A stretch of DNA of 64,000 bases. Source: Isoetes taiwanensis (Eukaryota > Streptophyta > Lycopodiopsida > Isoetales > Isoetaceae). Positions within the stretch are counted from its first letter, which is position 1, and each line of letters begins with the position of its first letter. Positions 9,025 through 20,328 of this stretch are shown here, in pieces. Made by a program: the position numbers and the translations under genes. The stretch covers positions 14,671,428 to 14,735,427 of the forward strand of contig JAJEKV010000002.1 in NCBI GenBank assembly GCA_021234155.1. The letters are read 5' to 3'. Under the pieces are notes generated by a model. That model had not been told where the DNA came from. It searched no databases and saw nothing but the letters and a program-made list of their open reading frames with translations.

Positions 9025-9981
9025 AAAATAGGGTGTCCCATTTTCTGCCCTATCCGCCTATGGCTATCTGCCACATGGTAGGGATTCTTTTCAAGAATCA
9101 CTCAATTCTGAACTCAAGTTTCAAGGAATCATTCATTCTCAAACGTATGTATTTTTGCAGTTGATCAGACAGAAATCAAAAACATTACATAAATATTCAT
9201 CGAATTTATTCAGAGAGTTTCACACAGACAAATTCACAGAGTCATAAAATTTTGCATTCATAAAATTGTTCAGATCATTAAACAAGTTATATGTAGCTGC
9301 TGCTTGGCTGCAAAGAAAAAGGTAGTATGATAGCTAAAAAGGAATACAGACTTAGAGGATGCTTCCAAATTCTGGATGAGTACAAAAACTTCTTCGGTAT
9401 CCTGTCCAAGCTTCACAAAACCGACTCGGCTACAAAAAAGCATGACTCTGTATAGAAACAAGAACCTCCAAGAACCACCACTTAAAGACCACAAAGGACC
9501 TCCAAGAACAGTGGTGCTCCACTAAAAACGACATCAACGTGATGCCACTACCAAGGCACTCCAGAAGAGCTCAAGAATGCTGCCATCGCCTTAACCAAGC
9601 CTCTTGGCATCCAGACGATGCCATAGCTGGAGCCGATCCGCCATAGCTAGACCTCTATTTGTTGGATTTAGGCCCGCCCTCCAAGAAACCTCCAGAAAGC
9701 AAGAAAACCTCCAAGAACCTCTAAGAAACCTCCAGAAAGCAAGAAAACCTCCAAGAACCTCCGCTTAAGGACCACAAGAACCTCCAAGAACAGTGACGCT
9801 CCACCTAAAAACTAGGTCAAAATGATGCTACAGTCGAGGCGCTCAAGAAGAGTTCAAGAATGCTGCCATCGCCTTAACCAAGCTGCTTGGCGCCCAGACG
9901 ACGCCATAACTAGAGCTCGGCGCAAATAGAAACAAAGAAAAAAAAATGACAGGCCAGCAGAAAATGGGACGCGCCTATTTT
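9025..9981. repeat. inverted repeat pair about 0.95 kb apart
   Basis: AAAATAGGGTGTCCCATTTT (from 9,025, continuing CTGC) and, inverted, GCAGAAAATGGGACGCGCCT (from 9,957) form arms of about 24 bp with two or three mismatches. They could be terminal repeats of a non-autonomous DNA element. I see no coding region between them and no clear target duplication. Confidence 0.35.
9481..9916. repeat. direct repeats and a 40-bp minisatellite
   Basis: 9,481-9,637 and 9,764-9,916 are diverged direct copies (shared blocks CCTCCAAGAACAGTG and AATGCTGCCATCGCCTTAAC). Between them, 9,680-9,760 holds two copies of a unit of about 40 bp built from AAGAAACCTCCAGAAAGC and AAGAAAACCTCCAAGAACCT. Purine/pyrimidine strand asymmetry is strong. 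Confidence 0.7.
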
Positions 9982-9995
9982 CATGTTACATCAAT

Positions 9996-10084
9996 GTCCG
10001 TGTGTCGGGTATTCCAGCCAAAAAACTGGCCAGCGCATCCGCACGTCGGCCAATTTTCTAGGTTGGAATCCCCTCCACACGGAC
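9996..10084. repeat. long imperfect hairpin
   Basis: Left arm 9,996-10,033 (begins GTCCGTGTGTCGGG) pairs with right arm 10,046-10,084 (ends CCCCTCCACACGGAC). About 38 bp per arm with a handful of mismatches around a loop of roughly 12 bases. It could be a folded-back terminus of a DNA element or a small-RNA precursor; nothing in the sequence decides. Confidence 0.65.
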
Positions 10085-11939
10085 ATTCCTGTGTACAAAA
10101 TTTGTTTTGACACCTAATGCCTTGAGGAAAAACCGGCTCAGACGCTACCTCACCGCAGCTTAGCAATGCAAATTAGACGCTCACCAGCAAGAGCAAGAAA
10201 CAGAGCATGGGCGGCGGTCACAGCGGCGCCCGCTTGGAAAAAAGGGATAAATTTTATGCATTATATAAAATTAAAAGAATATGATAGTTGTTTATTACAT
10301 ACGAATAGATGACATAGCATAAAGAATAAATACAAACAAATGCATGGAGAAAAGTATGGCAGAGTACACACAAATAAAGAAATGGAGAAAGGTTACAGAC
10401 AAATAAAGAAATGGAGAACAAAGGATGACAGTCTGGAGCCTTGTTTTGATGTTATACTTCACACAGAAGGTGATGTGCCCTCTAACAGTATTATTATAAA
10501 TATGTTAGATTAGAAATATATTAGCTATTTCTTGAACGTTTTGGTGGTAACCAATCAAACACTTTGAATAATTGTTCTTATAACCGATCGCCTCCTTTTA
10601 GAAATTTTGGCATGCAACGTTTAAAAGCTATCAAGGTGCAAGCCCTAGAGTGTAGCACTTTAATCTCTGCTCAAAATAACTAATTGATATCTAACTAACC
10701 CAGGCATTGATTTGCTATCTCAGATGTTACAACCTTTGTTTTTTAAAACGTGTTATCATATATTAACACCTTCATTTCTAAAAAGTATAACCAATCTTTT
10801 TAAACCAACAACAAGAAACCCCTTGGAGGCGCATATAAAAATAAAAGAAAATGATGAATTAACTTGCAAAAGCTTTACTGCATATATTCCTCTTTACCGA
10901 CTGGCTTTTTTAAGCATAGGGAAGTCAAAGAAGAGAAATGTTGCCGCCGCGATAAATTTCTTGTATGTTATTATTGTTATTGCCAAATCATAGGTTCGAA
11001 ACCGGGGCGTAATGCAGTGCTTGCTCAGCAATGGATTTTTTTTTAATAAGTTCATTCAATTGTAGAATACATTTACATATGGAGGGCACAACCCTTCAAT
11101 ATTATCGCCAGACTGTAGGTTTGAAAAATATCATTATATAACAAGGGCATAACTATTAAATGTCATGGGCATGCTTAAAAACCACATAGATAAATGATCT
11201 AGGCTGGGTGTTTTTAGCAGCGTGTTCAGGCCCTCATTATTGTTGGCATCGAGATGTTTCATAGCAATGGATCCTTATTAATTTAGACTAATGGGGAGGA
11301 TCGTCGCCACTCAACCCTAGAGTTTTATCCCAAATCTGGAACATCAACTTCCAATTTTCATTTCCATTTTTGAATAAGGTTGTGGGTATGTTTAAAAGAT
11401 GACAATTTAAAAAAAAAAAAAAAAAAAAAAAAAGGGGTAACGTTGCAATTATATGTTCACAATGATATAATTTATAGAATACTTTCAATATACAGAATTT
11501 ATTGTGTTCAGACCCTTATCCATTTAATGTTGAAAGTGTTTGTGCCTAAACTGGATTGGAGTTGACTATATTAGGTGCAGTTCTCACCTTAGAACACCTT
11601 TACTAATAGTGGAAGGCAATTAAGCTGAGGTTAATGGACTCCTATGGTAATACAGGTTATGAATGGGTCACAATGGATGGACGTCTTCTATATTGATGGA
11701 CTTTATGGTCTATTGTTGATAAGAAGGAAAATGCAAGAAAAATTATAGTCTATGTGGGTTCATGGCTACAATTTCTGATGCATCAGCCTATCAGACTCCT
11801 GCTTATAGTTCTCCAATTTCCCAGGGAATTGCAAATGATAATGATCCAAACAACACCACTATAAGTCTTCTTATTCCTAGAATTTAATCTCTTCAGTACA
11901 CAAAGATCAAAGTTATTTTTCGGGCGTTTAAAGCTAATG
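10085..11939. other. no gene recognised; A-tract
   Basis: AT-rich intergenic sequence. An A run of about 24 bases lies at 11,409-11,432, possibly the tail of a lost retroposon. At 10,991 there is an isolated GGTTCGAAACC, like a pol III B box, without a convincing A box. Confidence 0.4.
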
Positions 11940-12274
11940 CTATGGCTGCATTTAATCCATACAGATTTATGTGGCCTTATAAATGTCACTAGTATGACAG
12001 GGAATAAATACTTTATGGCTTTTTTAGACGATTTTAGTATAAAGAATAAATGCTACTACTTAAAAATAAAAGACTAGGGGTATGATGCATTGAAATTGTT
12101 TGTGGCAGATGTTCAAACTGAAACTGGAAGAAAGGTGAAGTGCATAAGATCCGACAGGGGAGGTGAGTATTTATCTCACGAGTTCAAAAGTTTTTGCGCT
12201 AACAATGGCATTAGGAGACAATTAACATGTAGATTCTCTTCTCAGGAAAATTGGGTGGCTGAGAAAGATAGAAT
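11940..12274 (+). pseudogene. older copia element: integrase core, left half
   Basis: The frame reads HLIHTDLCG, NVTSMTGNKYFMAFLDDFS, then VADVQTETGRKVKCIRSDRG, GEYLSHEFKSF and TCRFSSQENWVAEKDRI. This is the DDE integrase core of a copia element, matching the same regions of the two copia elements in the window. It is cut at 12,274, exactly where the next element's LTR begins, and continues at 17,811. Stops and frame changes show decay. Confidence 0.8.
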
Positions 12275-12868
12275 TGTTAGATATTCAGAAATTGTTCATC
12301 ATATTCTTAGCAGTTGCATGTTATATCAGTGAATATTCTTACAAACAATGGTAAGATCTTAAGCTACACGATCATATGTAGCCAAGGGGAACATTGATTT
12401 AGTGTAAATATTTATGTGAACCATGGTTGACATCAAAACCATAGGTTAAAGGTTAAAGGCATATTTAACCTTACTATTATTATTATTGCTAAGAATGTGG
12501 CTACCGAAATGGAGCCAATTTCTATTTGAAAGAAGCCAACTCAGGGTCGGCCGATTTGCATGGTTAGACCGCCGATTCTCCCTTGTATATATCTGTACAG
12601 GGATCGAATAAATGCAACAAGTAGTATTATGCAGATTTGAGTTCGTTTTGAGCTAATCCGATCATGGTTTTGCAGTTCTAACAGTTGGTCTTACTGCTAC
12701 AGTGTTTCGGTCAATGACCTTATCTACAGTAACGTTTCCAATGGTTTAGTTCAAAGGTTGAAAATAAATAACTTGTTGCTTATGAATTACCTATGTTCTA
12801 TAGTGTAATTGAAGATTGATCATATTGATTAAGTTGAGATACACTAGGTGTGTGTATGTTTTGAGATA
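12275..12868 (+). mobile_element. 5' LTR of copia I
   Basis: 594 bp, starts TGTTAGATATTCAG and ends TTTTGAGATA as judged by where identity with the 3' LTR stops. It does not end in the usual CA. A CA occurs nine bases further (CCATCA, 12,877), so the true edge may be there, with the 3' copy trimmed. Confidence 0.85.
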
Positions 12869-12879
12869 AATCCATCATT

Positions 12880-12891
12880 TGGTATCAGAGC
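12880..12891 (+). promoter_or_regulatory. primer-binding site of copia I (tRNA-iMet)
   Basis: TGGTATCAGAGC, complementary to the initiator tRNA-Met 3' end, 11 bases after the LTR. Confidence 0.95.
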
Positions 12892-12921
12892 AGGTGTGTG
12901 CTTGATAATTCTTTTGCCAAG

Positions 12922-14398
12922 ATGTCAAGCAGGTTTGGAGCTACTTTGTTAAATAGTGTGGATGTTTTCAAGGGTGGAGCTGGCTTTCAAGTTTGGAAAG
13001 ACTCCATCAAACATATTCTTGAGGTTGAGGATCTGTGGGATCTTGTAGATCCAGAGGGAGCTGAAGTAGCAGTGGGAACTAACTCAACTATAAGGTCTGT
13101 GTCTGAAAGTTCTGTTAATGCTAATGATGAAAATACAGGAGACGGAGAAGGACGAGCTACAATCATTCAAAGCAGTGTCACTGGAAGATCAGGGTATGCC
13201 AAAGTTAAAGAAGCACAAGGGATTATCTCGTGCAAGGTAAGCCCTACTATCAGATTAAAACTAAGGGATAAAACACCTAGGCAGATGTGGCAGTATTTGT
13301 TATAGCAATATGAACAAAAAAGCTCATCTCAGATAGATCTTTTGGAAAATGAATTGAGAGGGTTGAAGTTACATATAGATGGAGATGTATCTGAATTCTT
13401 CAACAACTTCGATAACATTATTGCTGATGTATGGAGCTGGAGTGCATGTATCAGAAACAAGTCAAGTGCTCCAAATTTCTAGGGCAATTAAGGAAAATGA
13501 CCAGCTGGCCTTATTCATTAGGAACATGACTAAAACTAGAGAGGAAGCAGAAAGGGTGCTCAAAACTGAATATGAGCAAAGGAAAATAACTAGGGAAGGA
13601 GAAGAGTCCTCTGAAATTCTATACACAGGGAATAAAAATAAAAAGACATGCTATTACTGTCATGAAACAGGCCATTTCAAAAATGAGTGTCCTAAGCTTG
13701 TGAAAAATGATGTAAACTGCTATAATTGTGGAGGAAAGGGGCACATAGCTTCAAAATGTCCATCTCCAAAAGAAAAAGGGAAAAATAAAGAAATCAGAAG
13801 TGGAAGATCTTATGCAGCCAGGGGACGAGGTGGAAGAAGACCCTCTGGTGTACACATTGCAAAGGAGACTGAGGGAGAGCCCAAACATGAAACTGATGAT
13901 GAAAATGAGGTAAGAAAATTGCTGATTCATTCAAATGAAAATGCTGGAGCTAACAAAGTTTCAAAAATTGTTGTAGTTGATAGTGGAGCTGAAAGATCAG
14001 TAGTTCAAACTACTGATCTGCTCAAGGAGATCAACACAACAAAGATGAACAAAATTCAAGTGGGAAATGGGGAGGTGCAGCATGCTGAAGGAAGTGGCCT
14101 TCTACAATTGTTAGATTTAGAAGGAAATATTGTGGACATAGAAAATGTTCTATGTGTTCCAACTATCATCAAAAATCTGATCTCAGTTAGTCAACTTGTT
14201 GACTTGGGGTACAGAATAAACTTTGATTCAGAAGGTTGTAAGATTTACTTTGACAATAAATTGAAGTTCTATGCAAAAAGAGTTGGAAATTTGTTTCAAA
14301 TGGAAAATGCAATGATAAACAGCATAAATGTCATTAAAATGAGTGAGGCAGAATTATGGCATAATAGGCTCGGTCATGTACACACTGCAATAATCTCA
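12922..14398 (+). pseudogene. copia I gag and protease
   Basis: ATG at 12,922 (MSSRFGATLLNSVDVFKG) opens the gag capsid domain. A TAG at 13,303 and a frameshift at about 13,450 break it; sequence continues through KENDQLALFIRN. Two CCHC knuckles follow (CYYCHETGHFKNEC and CYNCGGKGHIASKC), then the protease active site VVVDSGAERSVV. The pre-integrase domain begins ELWHNRLGH and is frameshifted at about 14,385. The homologous gag at 20,329 has a shorter capsid part. Confidence 0.9.
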
Positions 14399-17130
14399 AA
14401 TTCTTGGCCAACAAAGGATGGATAACATGCAAAGAGATCAAATCTGAAGGATTTGTTTGTGAAGGTTGTAAGCTGGAGAAAATTAATAGGCTACCATTTG
14501 GTAAATCAAAACACAGAGCAAAGAAAGTGCTTGAGCTTGTTCATACTGATATATGTGGACCCAGAAACAACAAAAGATATTTCATAAATTTCATTGATGA
14601 CTACAGTAGAGTATGTAAAACCTATTGCTTGGAGAGAAAATCACAGGCCCTGCAAGCATTCAAACAGTATGTGGCTGAAGTGGAAAGGGAGACAGGCCAA
14701 AAGCTTAAGTGTATCAGGTCAGACCGAGGAGGAGAATATCTTTTATCAAAATTTAAATTGTTTTGTATTGCAAATGGCATTAAAAGACAAATGACCTGTA
14801 GATATAGTCCCCAGCAGAATGGTGTGGCAGAAAGGAAAAACAGAACTCTCCTTGATGCAGTTAGATCCATGATTAAACACAGTGGTTTGCCAAACTACCT
14901 ATGGGAAGAAACCTTGAAAAGTGCAGTGCTCATTCAAAATAAACTCCCAAGTGCTGCATTGAAAGGGAACATACCAGAACTGTTATGGAAAAATTCCAGA
15001 CAAGAAATACATTATGAGATGTTTAAAACATATGGATGCTTAGCTTATGCTCATGTACCATCAGAAATCAGGAAAAAATTGGATGATAAGGCAGAAATAG
15101 GGTACTTGGTTGGATATGATACTGAGGCTAAGGGATACAGGCTATACAATCCCACTTCAAAACAAATAGTAATCAGCAGGGACGTGTACTTTGATGAAAA
15201 CACCTTATACAAGGACAGAGAAAAAGGAAGCAAGAAAAATACAGAAATAGAGAATTCAAAGGAAAACAGTGAAATAGCAAAAGAGCACAAGAATGCTGAT
15301 TTAGATACTGACTCAGACAGTGAGGACTCAGATCCTAATGGATCAGATACTTCCATGTCAGAAAATGACACAGAAAATGCAAACAATCATGAAGAGGAGA
15401 CTCAAGCTGAAACTGCTGTTGGCAGAAAAAGAAAGACACAGGTTGAAAAACTATTGGAGGATGCAAACATAGATACAAATGAGTATGGGAGAACTGACAC
15501 AGGGAAAAGCAAAAGGATACATGCCACAGATATTGACTATGATCAAGTGCTCAACATCATTGAGGATACTGACATACCTAAGACATTTGAGGAGGCAATG
15601 GGATCAGTAAATAAGGAGAAATGGATTGAAGCTATGAATGAGGAACTTAGATCATTCAAAGACACTCATACATATGATCTAGTTGAATATAATGAAGGGA
15701 TGAGTATAATAGGCAGTAAATGGTTATTTAAAATAAAGCAAACTGCAGATGGAGGACAAAAATATAAAGCAAGGCTTGTGGCTCAGGGATTCACCCAGAA
15801 AAGAGGAAAAGATTATGATGAAACATATTCATCAATTGTTAAACTAACAAGTCTAAGACTATTGTTGAGTTTAACAAATGCCATGGACTTAGATTTACAT
15901 CACATGGATGTAAAGACAGCTTTTCTAAATGCTAAATTGGAGGAGATCATACATCTAAAATAGCCTACAGGTTATGAAGAAGGAAGAAATATGGTCTGGA
16001 AGTTGAATAGGGCAGTGTATGGACTTAAGCAGGCACCTCGAGAATGGTATAATTGTATTGACAATTACCTCAGGGAACAAGGATTTGAGAAATTAAAGAA
16101 TGATGGAAATCTATATAGATATAGAATCAAAGATGATTTTTGCATCATTGCTCTTTACGTAGATGACTGTATAATGGCAGCAAACAGTCATGAATGCATG
16201 AATTATTGCAAAAGCATACTCAAAAACAGGTTTAGCATGACAGATTTGGGAGAACTTAAACAATTCTTGGGAATAGAGGTGTCAAGAGACAGAAAAGGAA
16301 AAATTCTGAAGCTCAAACAAAGCAGGCATGTTGAGAATATGCTGAAAAGGTTCAACCTTCAAGAAGCACATATTGCAAAAACACCAATTGTACCAGGTCA
16401 TAGACTCACTGATGAGTTAGAATTGTCAGAAGAAGAAACTAAGGAGATGGAAGGAATACCCTATCAAGCTTTAGTTGGTTGTCTTTTGTATTTATCCAAC
16501 AACACCAGGCCTGATATAACGTATGCAGTAAATGTTCTCAGCAGAAGATCTCATAACCCAAGCAGACTCCATTGGACAGCAGGTAAAAGGGTTCTTAGAT
16601 ACTTAAAGGGAACAAAGGATTTTGGGATAACATACAACTCTAATGACACATGTCTGCAAGCATACAGTGATGCAGACTGGGGTGGGGACCTAAGTTGCAG
16701 GAAATCCACCTCTGGATATCTCATAATGCTTGGAGGAGGAGCTATTGCCTGGAGAACTAAAAAACAAAGTGCTATTGCTATGTCATCTGCAGAGGCAGAA
16801 TATGCTGCTGCTTCTTTGGTATCTAAGGAAGTAGCATGGTTAAGAAGACTACTCAATGAGCTAGATTGTATGCAGAATGATCCAACTCCAATATGGACAG
16901 ACAGTCAAAGTTGCATGGCCATAGTTAAAAACCCAGTTGATCATGAAAGGACAAAACATATTGAACTAAATATGCACTTCATTAGAGATTTGGCTGGAAA
17001 AGGTTACATAAAAATGTGGTATATTCATACCTCAAAACAGATAGCAGACTGTCTTACCAAGGCATTAACAGAAAATAAGTTCACACAGTTCAGAAATGAC
17101 ATGAATGTCACTGATATACTGACTGAATGA
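14384..17130 (+). pseudogene. copia I integrase, reverse transcriptase and RNase H
   Basis: After the frameshift the frame reads FLANKGWITCK and a zinc-binding remnant, then the integrase core (HTDICGP, FIDDYSR, RSDRGGEYL, YSPQQNGVAERKNR) and an acidic linker. RT follows (YKARLVAQGFTQ, HHMDVKTAFLNA), with a TAG at 15,961 where the family has glutamine. After it come NRAVYGLKQAPREWY, the catalytic ALYVDDCIMA, and RNase H (SDADWGGDLSCRKSTSG, SSAEAEYAA). Ends at 17,130. Only the single stop and the upstream breaks prevent translation of an otherwise complete enzyme set. Confidence 0.93.
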
Positions 17131-17201
17131 ATATTATGCACTCAGGTCAGAAGGATGTCTGGAAACTAAAGGTTGTGCAGCTCAGTCAGATATAAGAAAT
17201 A

Positions 17202-17215
17202 TGATGAAGGAGGAG
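17202..17215 (+). promoter_or_regulatory. polypurine tract of copia I
   Basis: GATGAAGGAGGAG directly before the 3' LTR; the primer for plus-strand DNA synthesis in LTR elements. Confidence 0.75.
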
Positions 17216-17810
17216 TGTTAGATATTCAGAAATTGTTCATCATATTCTTAGCAGTTGCATGTTATATCAGTGAATATTCTTACAAACAATGGTAAGATCT
17301 TAAGCTACACGATCATATGTAGCCAAGGGGAACATTGATTTAGTGTAAATATTTATGTGAACCATGGTTGACATCAAAACCATAGGTTAAAGGTTAAAGG
17401 CATATTTAACCTTACTATTATTATTATTGCTAAGAATGTGGCTACCGAAATGGAGCCAATTTCTATTTGAAAGAAGCCAACTCAGGGTCGGCCGATTTGC
17501 ATGGCTAGACCGCCGATTCTCCCTTGTATATATCTGTACAGGGATCGAATAAATGCAACAAGCAGTATTATGCAGATTTGAGTTCGTTTTGAGCTAATCC
17601 GATCATGGTTTTGCAGTTCTAACAGTTGGTCTTACCTGCTACAGTGTTTCGGTCAATGACCTTATCTACAGTAACTTTTCCAATGGTTTAGTTCAAAGGT
17701 TGAAAATAAATAACTTGTTGCTTATGAATTACCTATGTTCTATAGTGTAATTGAAGATTGATCATATTGATTAAGTTGAGATACACTAGGTGTGTGTATG
17801 TTTTGAGATA
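17216..17810 (+). mobile_element. 3' LTR of copia I
   Basis: 595 bp, nearly identical to 12,275-12,868. Beyond 17,810 the interrupted integrase of the older copia resumes. A five-base target duplication is not clear. Confidence 0.9.
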
Positions 17811-18515
17811 TTCTAAATGCTGTTAGGTCCATGATCAAATCTTCAGGGCTTCCAAACTTTATCTAGAATGAGGCCGTAAAGGTTGTGTATGTTCAGAATC
17901 TGTTGCCAAACTCGAGCATAAGAGGAGCTGCTCTAGAACTGCTATGGTCAGGTAAAACACCCTTCTATGATTCTTTGAATGCATACGGTTGTTTGGCATT
18001 TGCTCATGCACCTGAAGAGTTAAGAAAAAAATTGATAATAAAGCATATATAACATATATGGTTGGATATGACTTGAACTCAAAAACATACAGACTGTATG
18101 ATCCTGAAAAAATAATTAGTAGAAATGTTGTATTTGATGAGCGGCAATATTATAGGAGAATTCCAAAGGTAAACACAGAAGACAATCTTGAAAATAAAGA
18201 TCCTGTTATAGAGGAAGAAGAGAAAAAGGGAGATATTGAAAAAGAGGAGAATAGGCAAAAGCAAGTTAAATTTGCAGATGATAGTAGTGATATTGATAAT
18301 GATCTAGACCAAATCTAGACATATCTGGACCATTTACAGTACCAAAACTTGAGCAAGAAAAGGAATTTACAGATCCAAGGATACATGACAGGCCTGCAAT
18401 AGGAACAGAGAAAAATATTGGTCCAGTTGAAGGGATTGAAATTGTGAACCTAGAAAGAGAATAGAAGTTGAAATTCTCGAGGATGAAAACAGAAAATTAA
18501 TGGAAATGCATGGTA
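17811..18515 (+). pseudogene. older copia element: integrase right half and linker
   Basis: Resumes with ILNAVRSMIKSSGLPNF, the direct continuation of the integrase cut at 12,274. Then LELLWSGKTPFYDSLNAYGC, FAHAPEELRKKL and the frame 18,058-18,318 (MVGYDLNSKTYRLYDPEK, then an acidic, lysine-rich linker). Several stops. RT and RNase H of this element are missing. Confidence 0.8.
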
Positions 18516-19427
18516 GATATTAGTTACTGGTATGCAATTGACTCATGTGCCTGATAAAGACAATATGAAACTTCCCTTCTCTTGCACATACCTATCATTT
18601 TTCAAAGTATCCCTCATTGCTTTAGAGCCTTTAGACATAAGACGAGCTGCTTCGTTAACCAAAATTCTGTATAGAGGAATAGGTGGTGGCTGGGCTCAAT
18701 CTGACTACTCTGATCTCTTGCAAAATTTCATAAATCTACTGAACTGTGACCTTTCTAAAAAATTCATCTATCTCAGTATCCTTATTTCTTCTTTTTTCCT
18801 TTTATAAGAATGGCATTCTTTGAAGGACTATCTCCCGAAACCTCTTTTGGATCATCATCAATTGCATCCTCAAGTGTACATGGCTCAAATGGAGACATAG
18901 TGTACATGGCTCTATGGAGACATCTGGCTCAATGCATTCAGTATTTTGTTGCATGTCTTCCTGTGCCATATCTTTTCTTGCAATTCAGTATGAAAAAGCT
19001 TAGATTTCCTAGACCTTCTAGAGGGAGTCTGAAGAAGACTGTAGACAAACTCCTCTTTATGTTGTCGAGTTACAACCATGCCCTTCTATCAACCCGCCAT
19101 TTCATCAAACGGGGCCAAAGGATAGTGTTTTCATTGCCCATTATCATGCAAACTTGAGAAGTTGAATGAATAGAAGAACATAAGTAGAAAGTTATTTGAA
19201 ATACCTTGAACTCTTGAGCCAAGAAAAATAGTCACCAACATGCTCTTGTGCTTCATACAAGTCAGCTGTCCATTTTATTAAATGGCACCAAACAAGGAAA
19301 CTGCATTTGATAATAAGAAAAAAAAAAGATATGTTGTAATGCACAAGATTTTTGATGCAGCTGTAAAATGATGCACAAGACATTATGCTTTTGCAAAATT
19401 GAATGGAAGAAGAGTTAGGGACATATC
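18516..19427. other. unassigned; possible decayed exon on the minus strand
   Basis: No confident gene. On the minus strand 19,312-19,207 is open (WTADLYEAQEHVGDYFSWLK), flanked by TTATCAAATGCAG (acceptor-like) and AAG-GTATTT (donor-like). A second open stretch with ENTILWPRLMKWRVDRR lies at about 19,140-19,080. I do not recognise the protein. A short tandem motif GTGTACATGGCTC recurs at 18,876-18,912. Confidence 0.25.
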
Positions 19428-19711
19428 AAAGCCATAAACGACGCCGTTCAGTCAAACTACACAAGATCTTAGCTGCGGCAAACTAGAAATTATGCTTCTA
19501 CTAATTCTGAATTTGAATTAAAAAGGGAGCTAAAAACATACTAAATTTATAAATGGCACCGTTCAGTCAAAATTGGATTCAAAGAGGAGCCCAACTGAAC
19601 GAGATTTCAGCTGCAACAAAGTAGAAATTATGTTTCTACTAATTATGAAATTGAATATAAAAAAGAGCTAAAGATATACCAAATCCATATCTAATCCATA
19701 AACGGCGTCGT
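19428..19711. repeat. tandem repeat array, left part
   Basis: Units of roughly 125-150 bp, each with the landmarks CCATAAACGGCGTCGTTCAG, GGAGCCCAACTGAAC, AAAGTAGAAATTATG and AAGAGCTAAAGA. Two units plus the start of a third are seen before copia II. The array continues at 25,178. Confidence 0.85.
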
Positions 19712-20306
19712 TGTTGGAAGATAAGAGTTCTTTCAATCATCTGAGATCAGAGAACCTACCTAGTTCATAATACAAGAATGCTCAGACACAGACATATTAA
19801 GTTGAAGACATCGAAAATAAAGAGACAACATATTTAACCTATGGTCTATATGACATTAGGTTATTCATAAGATGAAGCATGAGACCATTGAATTAAATAT
19901 ATGACCATTGGGTTTTAAATATTGATTTAGGGGTATGAACGATGGAGGGAATATAGCTTTGAATTTAGAAAGCTGATCAAGAGATAAGCACCGAGATGCT
20001 ACAGTGATGGGAGCTGCAAAGCGGCCGGACCTGCACCATTCGGTGAGGTCTGGCCCTATAAATTAAGATGAAAATGAGAGCAAAGTATGCTGGAGATGTA
20101 CTCGAAGATCTTTGTAATAGTATGCTTGTGTTGTCGGGGGTAAACTTCAGTATCTTAGTTAAGGCATATGAACAGTGATTTATTCCAATGGTCGATAGTA
20201 TGATTTCTTAATCAAATTCATTTGCTATACCATTGAATTATAGAGAAGGTCTAGTTAGTCATTATCTAAGGTGAATTTAGTTGTTTAAACCATTGATTTC
20301 TCTTCA
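19712..20306 (+). mobile_element. 5' LTR of copia II
   Basis: 595 bp, TGTTGGAAGATAAGAG at the start and TTTCTCTTCA at the end. Confidence 0.95.
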
Positions 20307-20308
20307 AT

Positions 20309-20320
20309 TGGTATCAGAGC
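20309..20320 (+). promoter_or_regulatory. primer-binding site of copia II (tRNA-iMet)
   Basis: TGGTATCAGAGC, two bases after the LTR. Confidence 0.95.
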
Positions 20321-20328
20321 TAACAACT

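Larger units (their letters stand above)
12275..17810 (+). mobile_element. copia element I, full length, recent, nested
   Basis: 5.54 kb element: LTR 12,275-12,868, PBS 12,880-12,891, gag-pol 12,922-17,130, purine tract, LTR 17,216-17,810. Order protease-integrase-RT-RNase H is diagnostic of copia. The two LTRs differ by about three substitutions and one inserted base by eye, so insertion is recent. It lies inside the integrase gene of an older copia element. Coding is broken (stops at 13,303 and 15,961, frameshifts near 13,450 and 14,385). Confidence 0.95.

Noticed and set aside
10991-11001. Possible tRNA gene from GGTTCGAAACC
   Set aside because: No A box at the right distance and no cloverleaf could be built.
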